In this document: in pieces, positions 1 through 5,954 of the stretch
How positions within the stretch are numbered: the stretch's first letter is position 1
Layout of the letters: each line of letters opens with the position of its first letter
Assembly (NCBI GenBank): GCA_038230975.1
Contig: JBBRMF010000214.1
Location: 1 to 9,011 of the forward strand
Direction of reading: 5' to 3'
DNA: 9,011 nt
Origin: JANXVV01 sp038230975
Lineage (GTDB): Bacteria; Planctomycetota; Phycisphaerae; Tepidisphaerales; Tepidisphaeraceae
Position numbers and translations under genes: made by a program
The notes under the pieces: generated by a model
Told to the model about the DNA's origin: nothing
What the model saw: the letters and a program-made list of their open reading frames with translations, nothing else
Database searches by the model: none

Positions 1-2
1 AC

Positions 3-191
3 CGCGGTAAAAGCTGTGGAACGCGCGTTTGCTATATTACGATTCTTGATGCCCAGTGCTGCTATCTCATCACCCTTTTTGCGAAAAACGAGAAAGAAAA
101 TTTGTCGCAAGGCGAACGGCACTTGATCAAAGCACTGATCTTTTCGATTAAGGAATATCATCGCCCCCAGTCATCAAAGGACGTCCAATGA
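3..191 (+). CDS. RelE/HigB-family toxin, C-terminal part (5' end outside window)
   Basis: This reading frame is open from the window edge and ends in TGA after 62 visible residues. The visible part matches the C-terminal half of RelE/HigB-type mRNA interferases: an R-G-K-S-C-G-T-R-V core strand, then hydrophobic strands (YITILDAQ, YLITLFAKNEKENLS), and a final helix ending in IKEYH. The strand ending F-A-K-N-E-K followed by a leucine/lysine helix is characteristic of the HigB-like RelE branch. Known members cleave mRNA, often on the ribosome, when freed from their antitoxin; activity here is inferred. Its stop codon overlaps the ATG of the next gene (ATGA), which implies translational coupling. 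The missing N-terminus means start, promoter and intactness cannot be judged. Confidence 0.82.
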   Translation, partial: RGKSCGTRVCYITILDAQCCYLITLFAKNEKENLSQGERHLIKALIFSIKEYHRPQSSKDVQ

Positions 192-568
192 AATCCAAAG
201 CATCACAGACGAAAGTGCAAAACGGCCGCGGAAGCACAAAGGCGGGACGAGAAATTCTAGTTGGATTGAAAGAGGTACTGCATTCCCTGCAAACTGGAGA
301 TCTCTCGCGGCTGACGATTCGCGAGGTGGAAATCCCCGAGCCTTCCGACTACGAACCGGCGGATGTGAAATCCCTTCGCCGCGAGCTGGGGGTTAGCCAG
401 AAGGTATTCGCATGCCTGCTCGGTGTCTCCTCCGGGTTGGTCGCCCACTGGGAATACGGACTCCGTAAACCCGCTCCACTTGCGGCTCGACTGATGGACC
501 GAATCAAGGATGATCCCGTCGACTTTGTTCAAAAATTGATGACACGTCGAGATATGTCCCACCTTTGA
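188..568 (+). CDS. XRE-family helix-turn-helix antitoxin (HigA/NadS-like)
   Basis: A 126-residue protein. Residues 60-105 form a Cro/C1-type helix-turn-helix: DVKSLRRELGVSQ, then FACLLGVSSGLVAHWEYGLRKP, a typical recognition helix, followed by a C-terminal helical tail. Residues 1-58 are basic, then contain a helix (REILVGLKEVLHSLQTG) and a strand, probably the toxin-binding part; this N-terminal layout resembles NadS-type antitoxins. The start is supported by AAAGGA at 176-181, six bases before the ATG, and by the 4-bp overlap with the upstream toxin gene. The expected role is to neutralise the toxin and repress the shared promoter, which lies outside the window. Toxin-first order is that of higBA loci. 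The family call is sound; the exact subfamily is inference. Confidence 0.85.
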   Translation: MKSKASQTKVQNGRGSTKAGREILVGLKEVLHSLQTGDLSRLTIREVEIPEPSDYEPADVKSLRRELGVSQKVFACLLGVSSGLVAHWEYGLRKPAPLAARLMDRIKDDPVDFVQKLMTRRDMSHL

Positions 569-585
569 CTCGAGCTGGCGCCCGT

Positions 586-653
586 TTTTATTCGCGAAAC
601 CGCGAAAGAAACACGGGGTGAAACAACCCTGAAAAAAAGATGCTTTCACCGCC
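586..653. repeat. Two adjacent inverted repeats downstream of the toxin-antitoxin pair
   Basis: The first has perfect 6-bp arms TTCGCG (591-596) and CGCGAA (601-606) around AAAC, and extends outward with A/T pairs to about 586-611. The second pairs GGTGAAA (617-623) with TTTCACC (644-650) across a 20-base A-rich loop, with two more G-C pairs past a one-base bulge (615-616 with 652-653). Neither is followed by a clear T-run on the plus strand, so neither is a canonical intrinsic terminator. They may fold in the 3' end of the toxin-antitoxin mRNA or be remnants of a dispersed repeat. Confidence 0.5.
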
Positions 654-739
654 CCGCCATCACTGGGACAAATCGGTCTCAGGGACTCCGCATCCCCATT
701 TTTCTGCGCCGTCGAAACTCGGTCACAGGGCCAAATCTG

Positions 740-759
740 TTTCATTTTGTTTCATTTTG
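740..759. repeat. 10-bp tandem direct repeat (TTTCATTTTG twice) in a 350-bp non-coding stretch
   Basis: Two exact head-to-tail copies of TTTCATTTTG are followed by a degraded third copy, TTGCATTGCG (760-769). They sit within the 569-919 stretch, where no convincing gene was found on either strand. The T-rich composition stands out against GC-rich flanks. Slippage or a protein-binding tract are both possible; no function can be assigned. Confidence 0.6.
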
Positions 760-842
760 TTGCATTGCGCGCACCCCCGGCTGAATTCACGGTCAGATCA
801 GGCCTATGCCAACGGACGTCGGCCCGCAGTGTATCCATGATG

Positions 843-869
843 TTGAACCTGACGCATTGCGGCTATACT
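843..869 (+). promoter_or_regulatory. Possible sigma-70-type promoter for the TIM-barrel gene
   Basis: TTGAAC (843-848) and TATACT (864-869) resemble -35 and -10 boxes, but the 15-base spacer is short, so the call is weak. If used, transcription would begin near 876, giving a leader of about 44 bases that carries the GAGGAG ribosome binding site. Confidence 0.3.
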
Positions 870-919
870 TTTGCCCAACGTCTTTTTGATTCCATTTCCG
901 TTTCTTTGAGGAGTATTCG

Positions 920-1885
920 ATGACCGACCGTCTTGTCCGCCGATTCGCTCTCGGGCTTTCTTTGTTGTGTCTTTCACCGCTCGCAAGGGCCGAAGACAAG
1001 GACTTGCTGCAATCCGCCAAGGCCGGTGTGGAAGCTGCCGCAGCGCAGGCCGTGCCGATGTCGGCCGATGAAATGAAAGCCGCCGGTGAGCACGCCTCGC
1101 AGTCCGCCGAGAAGCTCGGTTGGCGTTTGGGTTGCCAGGCCTGGACCTTCAACAAGCGTTCGCTGTTCGACACGATCGATCAGGTCAACGCGCTCGGCCT
1201 GCACTATCTGGAAGCATTCCCCGGCCAGATGGTCGACAAAGATAAAAACGTCAAGATGGGCCCCGGCCTGTCCGCAGAAGACAAGGAAGCGATCAAGAAG
1301 AAACTGGCTGACTCCCACGTGAAGTTGGTTAGCTTCGGCGTCACCGGTATCCCGGCGGATGAAGCCGGCGCGCGAAAGTTCTTCGAGTGGGCCAAGGAAA
1401 TGGGCCTCGAAACGATCGTCTCAGAACCCGACGAAAAGCAGTTCGATGTGCTCAACAAGCTGGTGGATGAATTCGGCATCAACGTCGCGTTGCACAACCA
1501 TCCGAATCCATCTCACTACTGGAACCCCGACACGGTGCTGCGCGTAACCGAAGGCCGCAGCAAGCGGATCGGGTCTTGCGCGGATGTCGGCCATTGGCAG
1601 CGCAGTGGCATCCCACCGCTTGAAGCGATGAAGAAGCTCCAGGGCAAGATGATCGAATCTCACTTCAAAGATTTGAATCAGTTTGGCAAGAACAATGCCC
1701 ACGATGTTCCGTGGGGCACCGGCACCGGCGATGCCAAGGCGATGATGAAGGAGTTCCAGGCTCAGAACGCGAAGATCACCTTCCTGATCGAGTACGAACA
1801 CTTCACGCCCGGCCTGGTTCAGGATGTGGCTCACAGCGTGAAATTTTTCGGTGAAGCCTGCGATCAACTTTCCGCGGGGAAGTAA
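920..1885 (+). CDS. Exported sugar phosphate isomerase/epimerase-like TIM-barrel protein
   Basis: A 321-residue protein with an N-terminal signal peptide: basic MTDRLVRR, hydrophobic core, probable cleavage after LARA at residue 24. An Ala/Lys-rich helical linker follows, then a xylose-isomerase-like TIM barrel (AP endonuclease 2 superfamily) from about residue 68. Candidate metal or catalytic residues seen are E169 (SEP), H192/H194 (HNHP), D222 and H225 (CADVGHW), H248 (ESHFKD) and E291/E293 (IEYEH). These match the Glu/Asp/His metal sites of this superfamily, which isomerises, epimerises or dehydrates sugars and cyclitols. The substrate cannot be read from sequence. A periplasmic location follows from the signal peptide. 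The start is fixed by GAGGAG at 908-913, six bases before ATG. The gene stands alone, followed by an inverted repeat and a terminator. Confidence 0.88.
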   Translation: MTDRLVRRFALGLSLLCLSPLARAEDKDLLQSAKAGVEAAAAQAVPMSADEMKAAGEHASQSAEKLGWRLGCQAWTFNKRSLFDTIDQVNALGLHYLEAFPGQMVDKDKNVKMGPGLSAEDKEAIKKKLADSHVKLVSFGVTGIPADEAGARKFFEWAKEMGLETIVSEPDEKQFDVLNKLVDEFGINVALHNHPNPSHYWNPDTVLRVTEGRSKRIGSCADVGHWQRSGIPPLEAMKKLQGKMIESHFKDLNQFGKNNAHDVPWGTGTGDAKAMMKEFQAQNAKITFLIEYEHFTPGLVQDVAHSVKFFGEACDQLSAGK

Positions 1886-1898
1886 GCGGAATATTTTA

Positions 1899-1965
1899 GG
1901 TGGCGTGGGCCTCTCGCCCGCATTTTATTCAGCAAAAGGAGCACGGGCGACACGCCCATGCCACC
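1899..1965. repeat. Imperfect long inverted repeat (MITE- or REP-like)
   Basis: The left arm (1899-1922) begins GGTGGCGTGGGC and continues to CTCGCCCGC. The reverse complement of the right arm (1941-1965) begins GGTGGCATGGGC and continues to TGTCGCCCGTGC. The arms align over about 24 bases with a few mismatches, around an 18-base A/T-rich centre. Each arm also contains its own GGGC/GCCC palindrome, so a cruciform-like or two-hairpin fold is possible. It lies between converging genes just before a terminator, a usual place for dispersed repeats. I recall similar sequences between planctomycete genes, but this needs a genome search. Confidence 0.65.
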
Positions 1966-1987
1966 GCTGCGAATGCCTCTTCCACAC

Positions 1988-2032
1988 AACAAAGCCGGGT
2001 GGAGTTCAACGCTCCACCCGGCTTCTTTTGTT
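1988..2032. terminator. Bidirectional intrinsic terminator between convergent genes
   Basis: A perfect 11-bp GC-rich stem (GCCGGGTGGAG 1994-2004 with CTCCACCCGGC 2012-2022) closes a 7-base loop. It is flanked by ACAACAAA on the left and TTCTTTTGTT on the right, giving a T-rich tail on both strands. It sits about 100 bp after the TIM-barrel gene and 13 bp beyond the stop codon of the minus-strand gene, so it probably ends both transcripts. Confidence 0.88.
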
Positions 2033-2044
2033 GACTCACGCGGA

Positions 2045-3106
2045 TTACTTCACCAGTTGGATCTTGACCGGGATCGTCACCGTCGTCGTGAACGAACCTT
2101 TGTTGTTGATCCATTCAAATCCGTCCATCGTTCCGAGAAAAAGGCGGGTCGCACCGGCCGGGACGACGAACTTCTGAATCGTGCCCTGGCTGTTTTCGCC
2201 ATCACCGATGAAGAATGGCTGCTTCAACTGCGGGCGAAGCACGGTGAAGTCACGGCTGGAGGCGGATGTAAAATCGAGGGCAGCCGGGGCAGAAGTCAGA
2301 TTCGGTTGGGCATCCGTCAGGAACACTCCAAGCTGGGAGTTGATCGGCATGGTCACATCGGCAATCCCGTTTTCAGCGCCGGCATCGTGATGGAGAATCC
2401 AGCCGAGGTTGCCATCGGGATCAAAGTTCTTGTAGTTGGGGTTATTGCGGACGGCACCGGTGAAAGAGAAATTCATTTCCGCGCCAGGAACGACCGGGAT
2501 CCCCGAGACGGCCGTTGGGGAAGCAAGAGGAGCCGTATCGACACCGCTGGCTTTGGAACCGGCAGGCATACCGGCAAGGTACGGATCGCTCGTGCCTTGG
2601 ACGTTGATCGTGATCGTCACTCCGCCGGTGACCATTGCGATGGAAGTCACTTTCACATCGGCAGACATCTGGCCGAACATGCTGGCGAAGAACAAAGGAG
2701 TCGCGTTCTTCTTGGAAGCCACTCGGGAGATCGTCACCTTCACGGCGTTGGCACTGTAGATGGCATAGCCAGTCAGTTTGGTGAACGTCCGTTGAGTAGT
2801 ATTCCAGGTGCCGTACTCTACTTCGTTGGAGAGCAAGGCGATATTCGAACCATGGACGTTATGCTTGCCGGCGTATTGAATCGCCAGAGCAGTCGCGGTG
2901 TCCGGGTCACTGGGGATTGCAGAAGCCGCAGCACGGGCGGCGGAGTCGGCGGCGTATTGAAGCTTGGCCTTGGTCAGTTGCACGCGAGCAAAGTCCAGCC
3001 CGAGCGACGTAAAACCAATCATCACCGGCATCATCAGCAACAGGTACAGGCAAGAGAATCCCGCGCGATTTGAAGGCCAAACAGTTTGATTAATTCGATG
3101 GCTCAT
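2045..3106 (-). CDS. TadE/TadG-like membrane-anchored protein with C-terminal lectin-like domain
   Basis: A 353-residue protein from the ATG at 3106, preceded by TGAGGA five bases upstream; the frame is open further upstream (to 3199) but without a comparable ribosome site. Residues 10-64 form a TadE/G-type N-terminus: basic RAGF, a hydrophobic segment (LYLLLMMPVMIGFTSLGLDFA), then the helix K-L-Q-Y-A-A-D-S-A-A-R-A-A. Such proteins are pseudopilins or surface proteins of Flp/Tad systems. Residues about 165-350 are beta-rich, with DPDGNLGWILHH, a FFIGDG strand and VPAGATRLFLG followed by DGFEW and GSFTTTVTI. That ending resembles the PA-I lectin-like domains at the C-terminus of many exported proteins. 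Topology would be an N-terminal anchor with an outward-facing domain. No other tad genes are present. Sugar binding is inference. Confidence 0.75.
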   Translation of the reverse strand: MSHRINQTVWPSNRAGFSCLYLLLMMPVMIGFTSLGLDFARVQLTKAKLQYAADSAARAAASAIPSDPDTATALAIQYAGKHNVHGSNIALLSNEVEYGTWNTTQRTFTKLTGYAIYSANAVKVTISRVASKKNATPLFFASMFGQMSADVKVTSIAMVTGGVTITINVQGTSDPYLAGMPAGSKASGVDTAPLASPTAVSGIPVVPGAEMNFSFTGAVRNNPNYKNFDPDGNLGWILHHDAGAENGIADVTMPINSQLGVFLTDAQPNLTSAPAALDFTSASSRDFTVLRPQLKQPFFIGDGENSQGTIQKFVVPAGATRLFLGTMDGFEWINNKGSFTTTVTIPVKIQLVK

Positions 3107-3263
3107 ACGATTCCTCATCAACAGATGCAAATCCAAATCAATCACTGACTGGAATATGACCCCGATTGATGGCGAAGCAATTTTGCGGCGGGAACGCAAT
3201 GAAAATCCAGGGAATTTGCGCGGAAGCGGCGTAATCTGGGGATGGAAGTGCAGGCCGTGCGGT

Positions 3264-4595
3264 TTATGCCGTGCGGATCTCGACCGTGAATATCTGATTG
3301 ATTCGCGTTCCGCCCATCGCTATGGGCCGCATGTAGGCGATGTGCGAACCCTGCGGTGAAAACACGCAAGCCTCCGGCCGGGGAGCCAATTCATCGGTCG
3401 AGCGCGGCGTCAGACGAAACGACCGCCCGTTTGAAGCGTCTGTGATGAAGATACTGTTGTCCATCGCATGTGCGATGAAGCTGCCATCGGGGCTCCACGA
3501 GAAGGCCGACGCGATGTTCCAGGGGTTCCGTGTCAGTTGCATCGCGCTACCCCCTTGCGGGGAGACACACCACAGTTGAACAATGCCTGCATCGTCCTTC
3601 ATCAGAAACGCAATTCGAGAACCGTCCGGTGAACTCCGCAACCAATGACGTGGCCCCTGCAAACCCGGATATTTCCTGTTGCCTGTGAAAGTAAGTCGAC
3701 GCTGCGCCGTGCCTTGCGGTGGGAATGGCCGTCGCGTTGATGTGCCTTGTAAAGGTTCACCGGCGGGCTTGGTCACATCGTCGGGGATATCGACGATAAA
3801 CACTTCGGAAATCGACAGGCCGTCTTGGGTAACAACCTGACCTTGAAATGCGATGGCTCGCTTTTGTCGAGTGTCGTCTTTGGTCACGTATCCATCGCGC
3901 CCGACCCACGCATCCTCGAACGCTCGGGAGATTTCGTCGGAGCCGGGAACGGGATCGCGCACCGTGCGGGTGACCAGTACAGAGAAGTAGTCTCCGTCAT
4001 GATTTCTGGGATGGGACTTAGGTACGCGAACTGGACCAAGCGGCACACTAACGCCAACATTGCGTTGATTGATGTCACTCCCGGGAGTTGGCTGAGCAAG
4101 TTGTTCCAGTATGTGATCTTCGTAGGTGAAGCTGACCCATTGTCCATCGCCGCTGAAAACATGGACATGCGTGCCGCCGCGCAGTGCTCCGGGTGTGAAC
4201 GGCGGAGTCAGGTTGCGCGCTTCGAGTGGTTTGACTAATCCCGATTCCCGCGCGTCGACGATCAAGCCTTGGCGTCGGCTGGCAGCGTACGTCCAATCCG
4301 CCGTCGGATGATCAGGTCCTTGAATGAACACGACTTGATCCTCGACCGGGTTGCAGGTGACCACTCCACAATGCGCGGCGTTTCGCGAATGATACAGGAT
4401 TTGGATTTCTCCGGTGCGGGTGCTGATGCGTTCAATGCGCGACCCGTCAAACAGAGTTCCTTCGGCGTCCGAGCGAAGGTCATAGGCAATCCACTGGCCG
4501 TCCGCGCTCCACACGCCTGTGTTGGTCAGCAGATGTCCGTGGGGGGCGGTGGTGATTTGTCGTTCGAGGTTCATGGATTCTGATCCGGAAGTCAT
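3264..4595 (-). CDS. DUF3748-like TolB-type beta-propeller protein
   Basis: Up to 443 residues, no signal peptide or membrane segment. TolB/PD40-like blades recur as S-x-D-G-x-x-I/V-A/S-F/Y motifs: WSADGQWIAYD (29-39), FSGDGQWVSF (147-156), SSPDGSRIAFL (321-331), WSPDGSFIAH (367-376) and FSPQGSHIAYM (412-422). The N-terminal ERQITTAPHGHLLTNTGVWS and the stretch with FIQGPD and GGTHVHVFS fit the DUF3748 family as I remember it. The biochemical role of that family is unknown; propellers of this kind usually bind proteins or oligosaccharides. The start is uncertain. The ATG at 4595 has GAGG directly against it, too close for a ribosome site; the internal ATG at 4574 (MNLERQ) fits the family start better and would give 436 residues. 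It lies 157 bp upstream of the TadE/G-like gene on the same strand. Confidence 0.75.
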   Translation of the reverse strand: MTSGSESMNLERQITTAPHGHLLTNTGVWSADGQWIAYDLRSDAEGTLFDGSRIERISTRTGEIQILYHSRNAAHCGVVTCNPVEDQVVFIQGPDHPTADWTYAASRRQGLIVDARESGLVKPLEARNLTPPFTPGALRGGTHVHVFSGDGQWVSFTYEDHILEQLAQPTPGSDINQRNVGVSVPLGPVRVPKSHPRNHDGDYFSVLVTRTVRDPVPGSDEISRAFEDAWVGRDGYVTKDDTRQKRAIAFQGQVVTQDGLSISEVFIVDIPDDVTKPAGEPLQGTSTRRPFPPQGTAQRRLTFTGNRKYPGLQGPRHWLRSSPDGSRIAFLMKDDAGIVQLWCVSPQGGSAMQLTRNPWNIASAFSWSPDGSFIAHAMDNSIFITDASNGRSFRLTPRSTDELAPRPEACVFSPQGSHIAYMRPIAMGGTRINQIFTVEIRTA

Positions 4596-4802
4596 CCTCG
4601 TGGATTTATACGTCGATCAAATGCTAACACGTATGGGAGGGAGCAGTCATACGGCGTGCAAATACCGCTTACTTCGTGCGCGGCTCGTCGAGTGTCTGTC
4701 GTGCGCGATTGTGGCGCTGATTTCGCGAGCGGCTTGAATGCGGGTGAGGAGTGGGTAGGCTTCGGGGGTTGAGCGTTTGAGTTCGTTTTTTGGAGAATCA
4801 CC
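4596..4802. promoter_or_regulatory. Divergent intergenic region with inverted repeat CGTATG-N12-CATACG
   Basis: This 207-bp gap separates two divergently transcribed genes and should hold both promoters. CGTATG (4630-4635) and CATACG (4648-4653) form a perfect 6-bp inverted repeat with a 12-base spacer, a possible operator nearer the minus-strand gene. On the minus strand TATAAA lies about 8 bases before the 4595 ATG and could be a -10 box; that would favour the downstream start at 4574. No convincing plus-strand promoter was found. Confidence 0.35.
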
Positions 4803-5852
4803 GTGCCGCATTCGCCGCTTCCTTCGCCGCTAATTGATCCGACTCCGATTGTCGATGTTTTTCGCGGCAGCTATGCCACTGAATTATTGACCGCCGCCGT
4901 ATTTGAATTCCGATTGTTTGAGCAACTCTCCGGCGGACCGCTTTCATTCCAGCAAATCTGCGAGCGAACGAAATTGGCAGAACGACCTGCGATGGTGCTG
5001 CTGACGGCCATCCGGGCGATGGGATTGATCGCCCGAACCAGTGGTGGTTCATTTGAGTTGACTTCAATCGCCAAAGAGCATCTTGTTCCCGGCGGTGAGT
5101 TCGACATGAGCGGATACATTGGCCTGGCCAGCGAAAGTGCGGGGGTGAAGGAGATGGTTCAGCGCCTGCGCACCAACCGACCGGCCGGGAGCGATCTCGG
5201 CGGGCCTGGCGCGGCGTACATCTACCGCGATGGAATGGAATCGGCGATGGAAACCGAAGCCAGCGCGCGACGCTTGACGATGGCGCTCGCCGGGAGGGCC
5301 AAAAATGTCGCCCCTGTTCTGGCCGAGCGCGCCCCCGTTGCCGGCGCGCGGAAGCTGATCGACGTGGGCGGTGGAACGGGGATTTACAGTTTCGCGATGC
5401 TTCGCAAATATCCAGAGCTTCGCGCGGTCATCTTCGATCGGGCTGAAGTTCTGAAAGTCGCCCGCGAGATGGCGGCCGAATATGGTGTGTCCGATCGCAC
5501 CGAATTTGTTGCCGGCGACATGTTCATCGATCCCATCCCCGCAGGTGGGGATGTTATACTTCTGTCCAATATACTGCATGATTGGGATGTTCCCGAGTGC
5601 CGGGTGCTTGTACAGCGATGCGCGGCTGCCCTACCTGTCGGCGGACAGTTGCTGATTCATGATGTGTTTTTGAATGATGATCTGGGTGGGCCCCTGCCGA
5701 TCGCCCTTTACTCAGCCGCACTGTTTACGCTGACCGAAGGCCGGGCGTACAGCGCAGGGGAGTATCGGCAGTGGCTTACAGAGGCGGGATTGAAGGCCGG
5801 TGAAGTCATTCCAACTCTGATTCATTGCGGCGTATTGAGCGGCAAGAAGTAA
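4803..5852 (+). CDS. SAM-dependent O-methyltransferase (plant-COMT-like, Methyltransf_2 family)
   Basis: A 349-residue protein starting at GTG, with GGAGA at 4792-4796 six bases upstream. Residues 14-95 are the N-terminal winged-helix dimerisation domain of class I small-molecule O-methyltransferases (TELLTAAVFEFRLFEQL, then helices ending ELTSIAKEHL). The C-terminal Rossmann domain shows SAM motif I DVGGGTG (187-193), the acidic ribose-binding D212 in VIFDRAE, GDMF (238-241), and NILHDWD (256-262). Its H259 aligns with the catalytic base of the family's H-D-W motif. Known relatives methylate hydroxyls of phenolics, polyketides or carotenoid-like lipids (for example neurosporene hydroxylation products); the acceptor here is unknown. 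No biosynthetic genes flank it, so it gives no pathway clue. A TAA stop is followed by a 102-bp gap to fliM. Confidence 0.88.
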   Translation: MPHSPLPSPLIDPTPIVDVFRGSYATELLTAAVFEFRLFEQLSGGPLSFQQICERTKLAERPAMVLLTAIRAMGLIARTSGGSFELTSIAKEHLVPGGEFDMSGYIGLASESAGVKEMVQRLRTNRPAGSDLGGPGAAYIYRDGMESAMETEASARRLTMALAGRAKNVAPVLAERAPVAGARKLIDVGGGTGIYSFAMLRKYPELRAVIFDRAEVLKVAREMAAEYGVSDRTEFVAGDMFIDPIPAGGDVILLSNILHDWDVPECRVLVQRCAAALPVGGQLLIHDVFLNDDLGGPLPIALYSAALFTLTEGRAYSAGEYRQWLTEAGLKAGEVIPTLIHCGVLSGKK

Positions 5853-5863
5853 AGGTCTCTCCA

Positions 5864-5891
5864 ATTGATTCTCGATTGCCGGTGAATCAAT
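5864..5891. promoter_or_regulatory. 8-bp perfect inverted repeat between methyltransferase gene and fliM
   Basis: ATTGATTC (5864-5871) and GAATCAAT (5884-5891) are perfect arms separated by 12 bases. The arms are A/T-rich and no T-run follows, so this fits an operator for a dimeric regulator of fliM better than a terminator. No clear -35/-10 pair was found beside it. Confidence 0.35.
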
Positions 5892-5936
5892 GTAGAATTT
5901 CCGTGTCAAAGTCCGATAATACGCTGAGTCGCATGG

Positions 5937-5951
5937 TGGCACGGAGGCTGC
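5937..5951 (+). promoter_or_regulatory. fliM ribosome binding site embedded in a sigma-54-like -24/-12 match
   Basis: GGAGG at 5943-5947 lies seven bases before the TTG start of fliM and decides that start. The same bases sit inside TGGCAC-N5-CTGC (5937-5951), which matches the sigma-54 consensus with the correct GG-N10-GC spacing. A promoter here would initiate near 5963, inside the fliM frame, so the ribosome site is the more secure reading. Confidence 0.55.
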
Positions 5952-5954
5952 TTT

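Noticed and set aside
257..745. 162-residue minus-strand frame over the antitoxin gene and downstream spacer
   Set aside because: It lies mostly antisense to the helix-turn-helix gene and shows no recognisable motif. The tandem repeat falls at its start, so coding is doubtful.
1958..3073. 371-residue plus-strand reading frame opposite the TadE/G-like gene
   Set aside because: It is antisense to a frame with a clear membrane anchor and recognisable domain motifs; its own translation is rich in Arg, Gly and His without domain features.
3254..3276. Direct repeat GCCGTGCGG-TTTAT-GCCGTGCGG at the end of the propeller gene
   Set aside because: Only two 9-bp copies, spanning the stop codon; too short to separate from chance.
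5064..5579. 171-residue minus-strand frame within the methyltransferase gene
   Set aside because: It is antisense to the conserved SAM-binding motifs and has a composition typical of a shadow frame.
5915..5920. GATAAT as a -10 box for fliM
   Set aside because: No -35-like hexamer occurs at a 16-18 base distance, so it was not called as a promoter.
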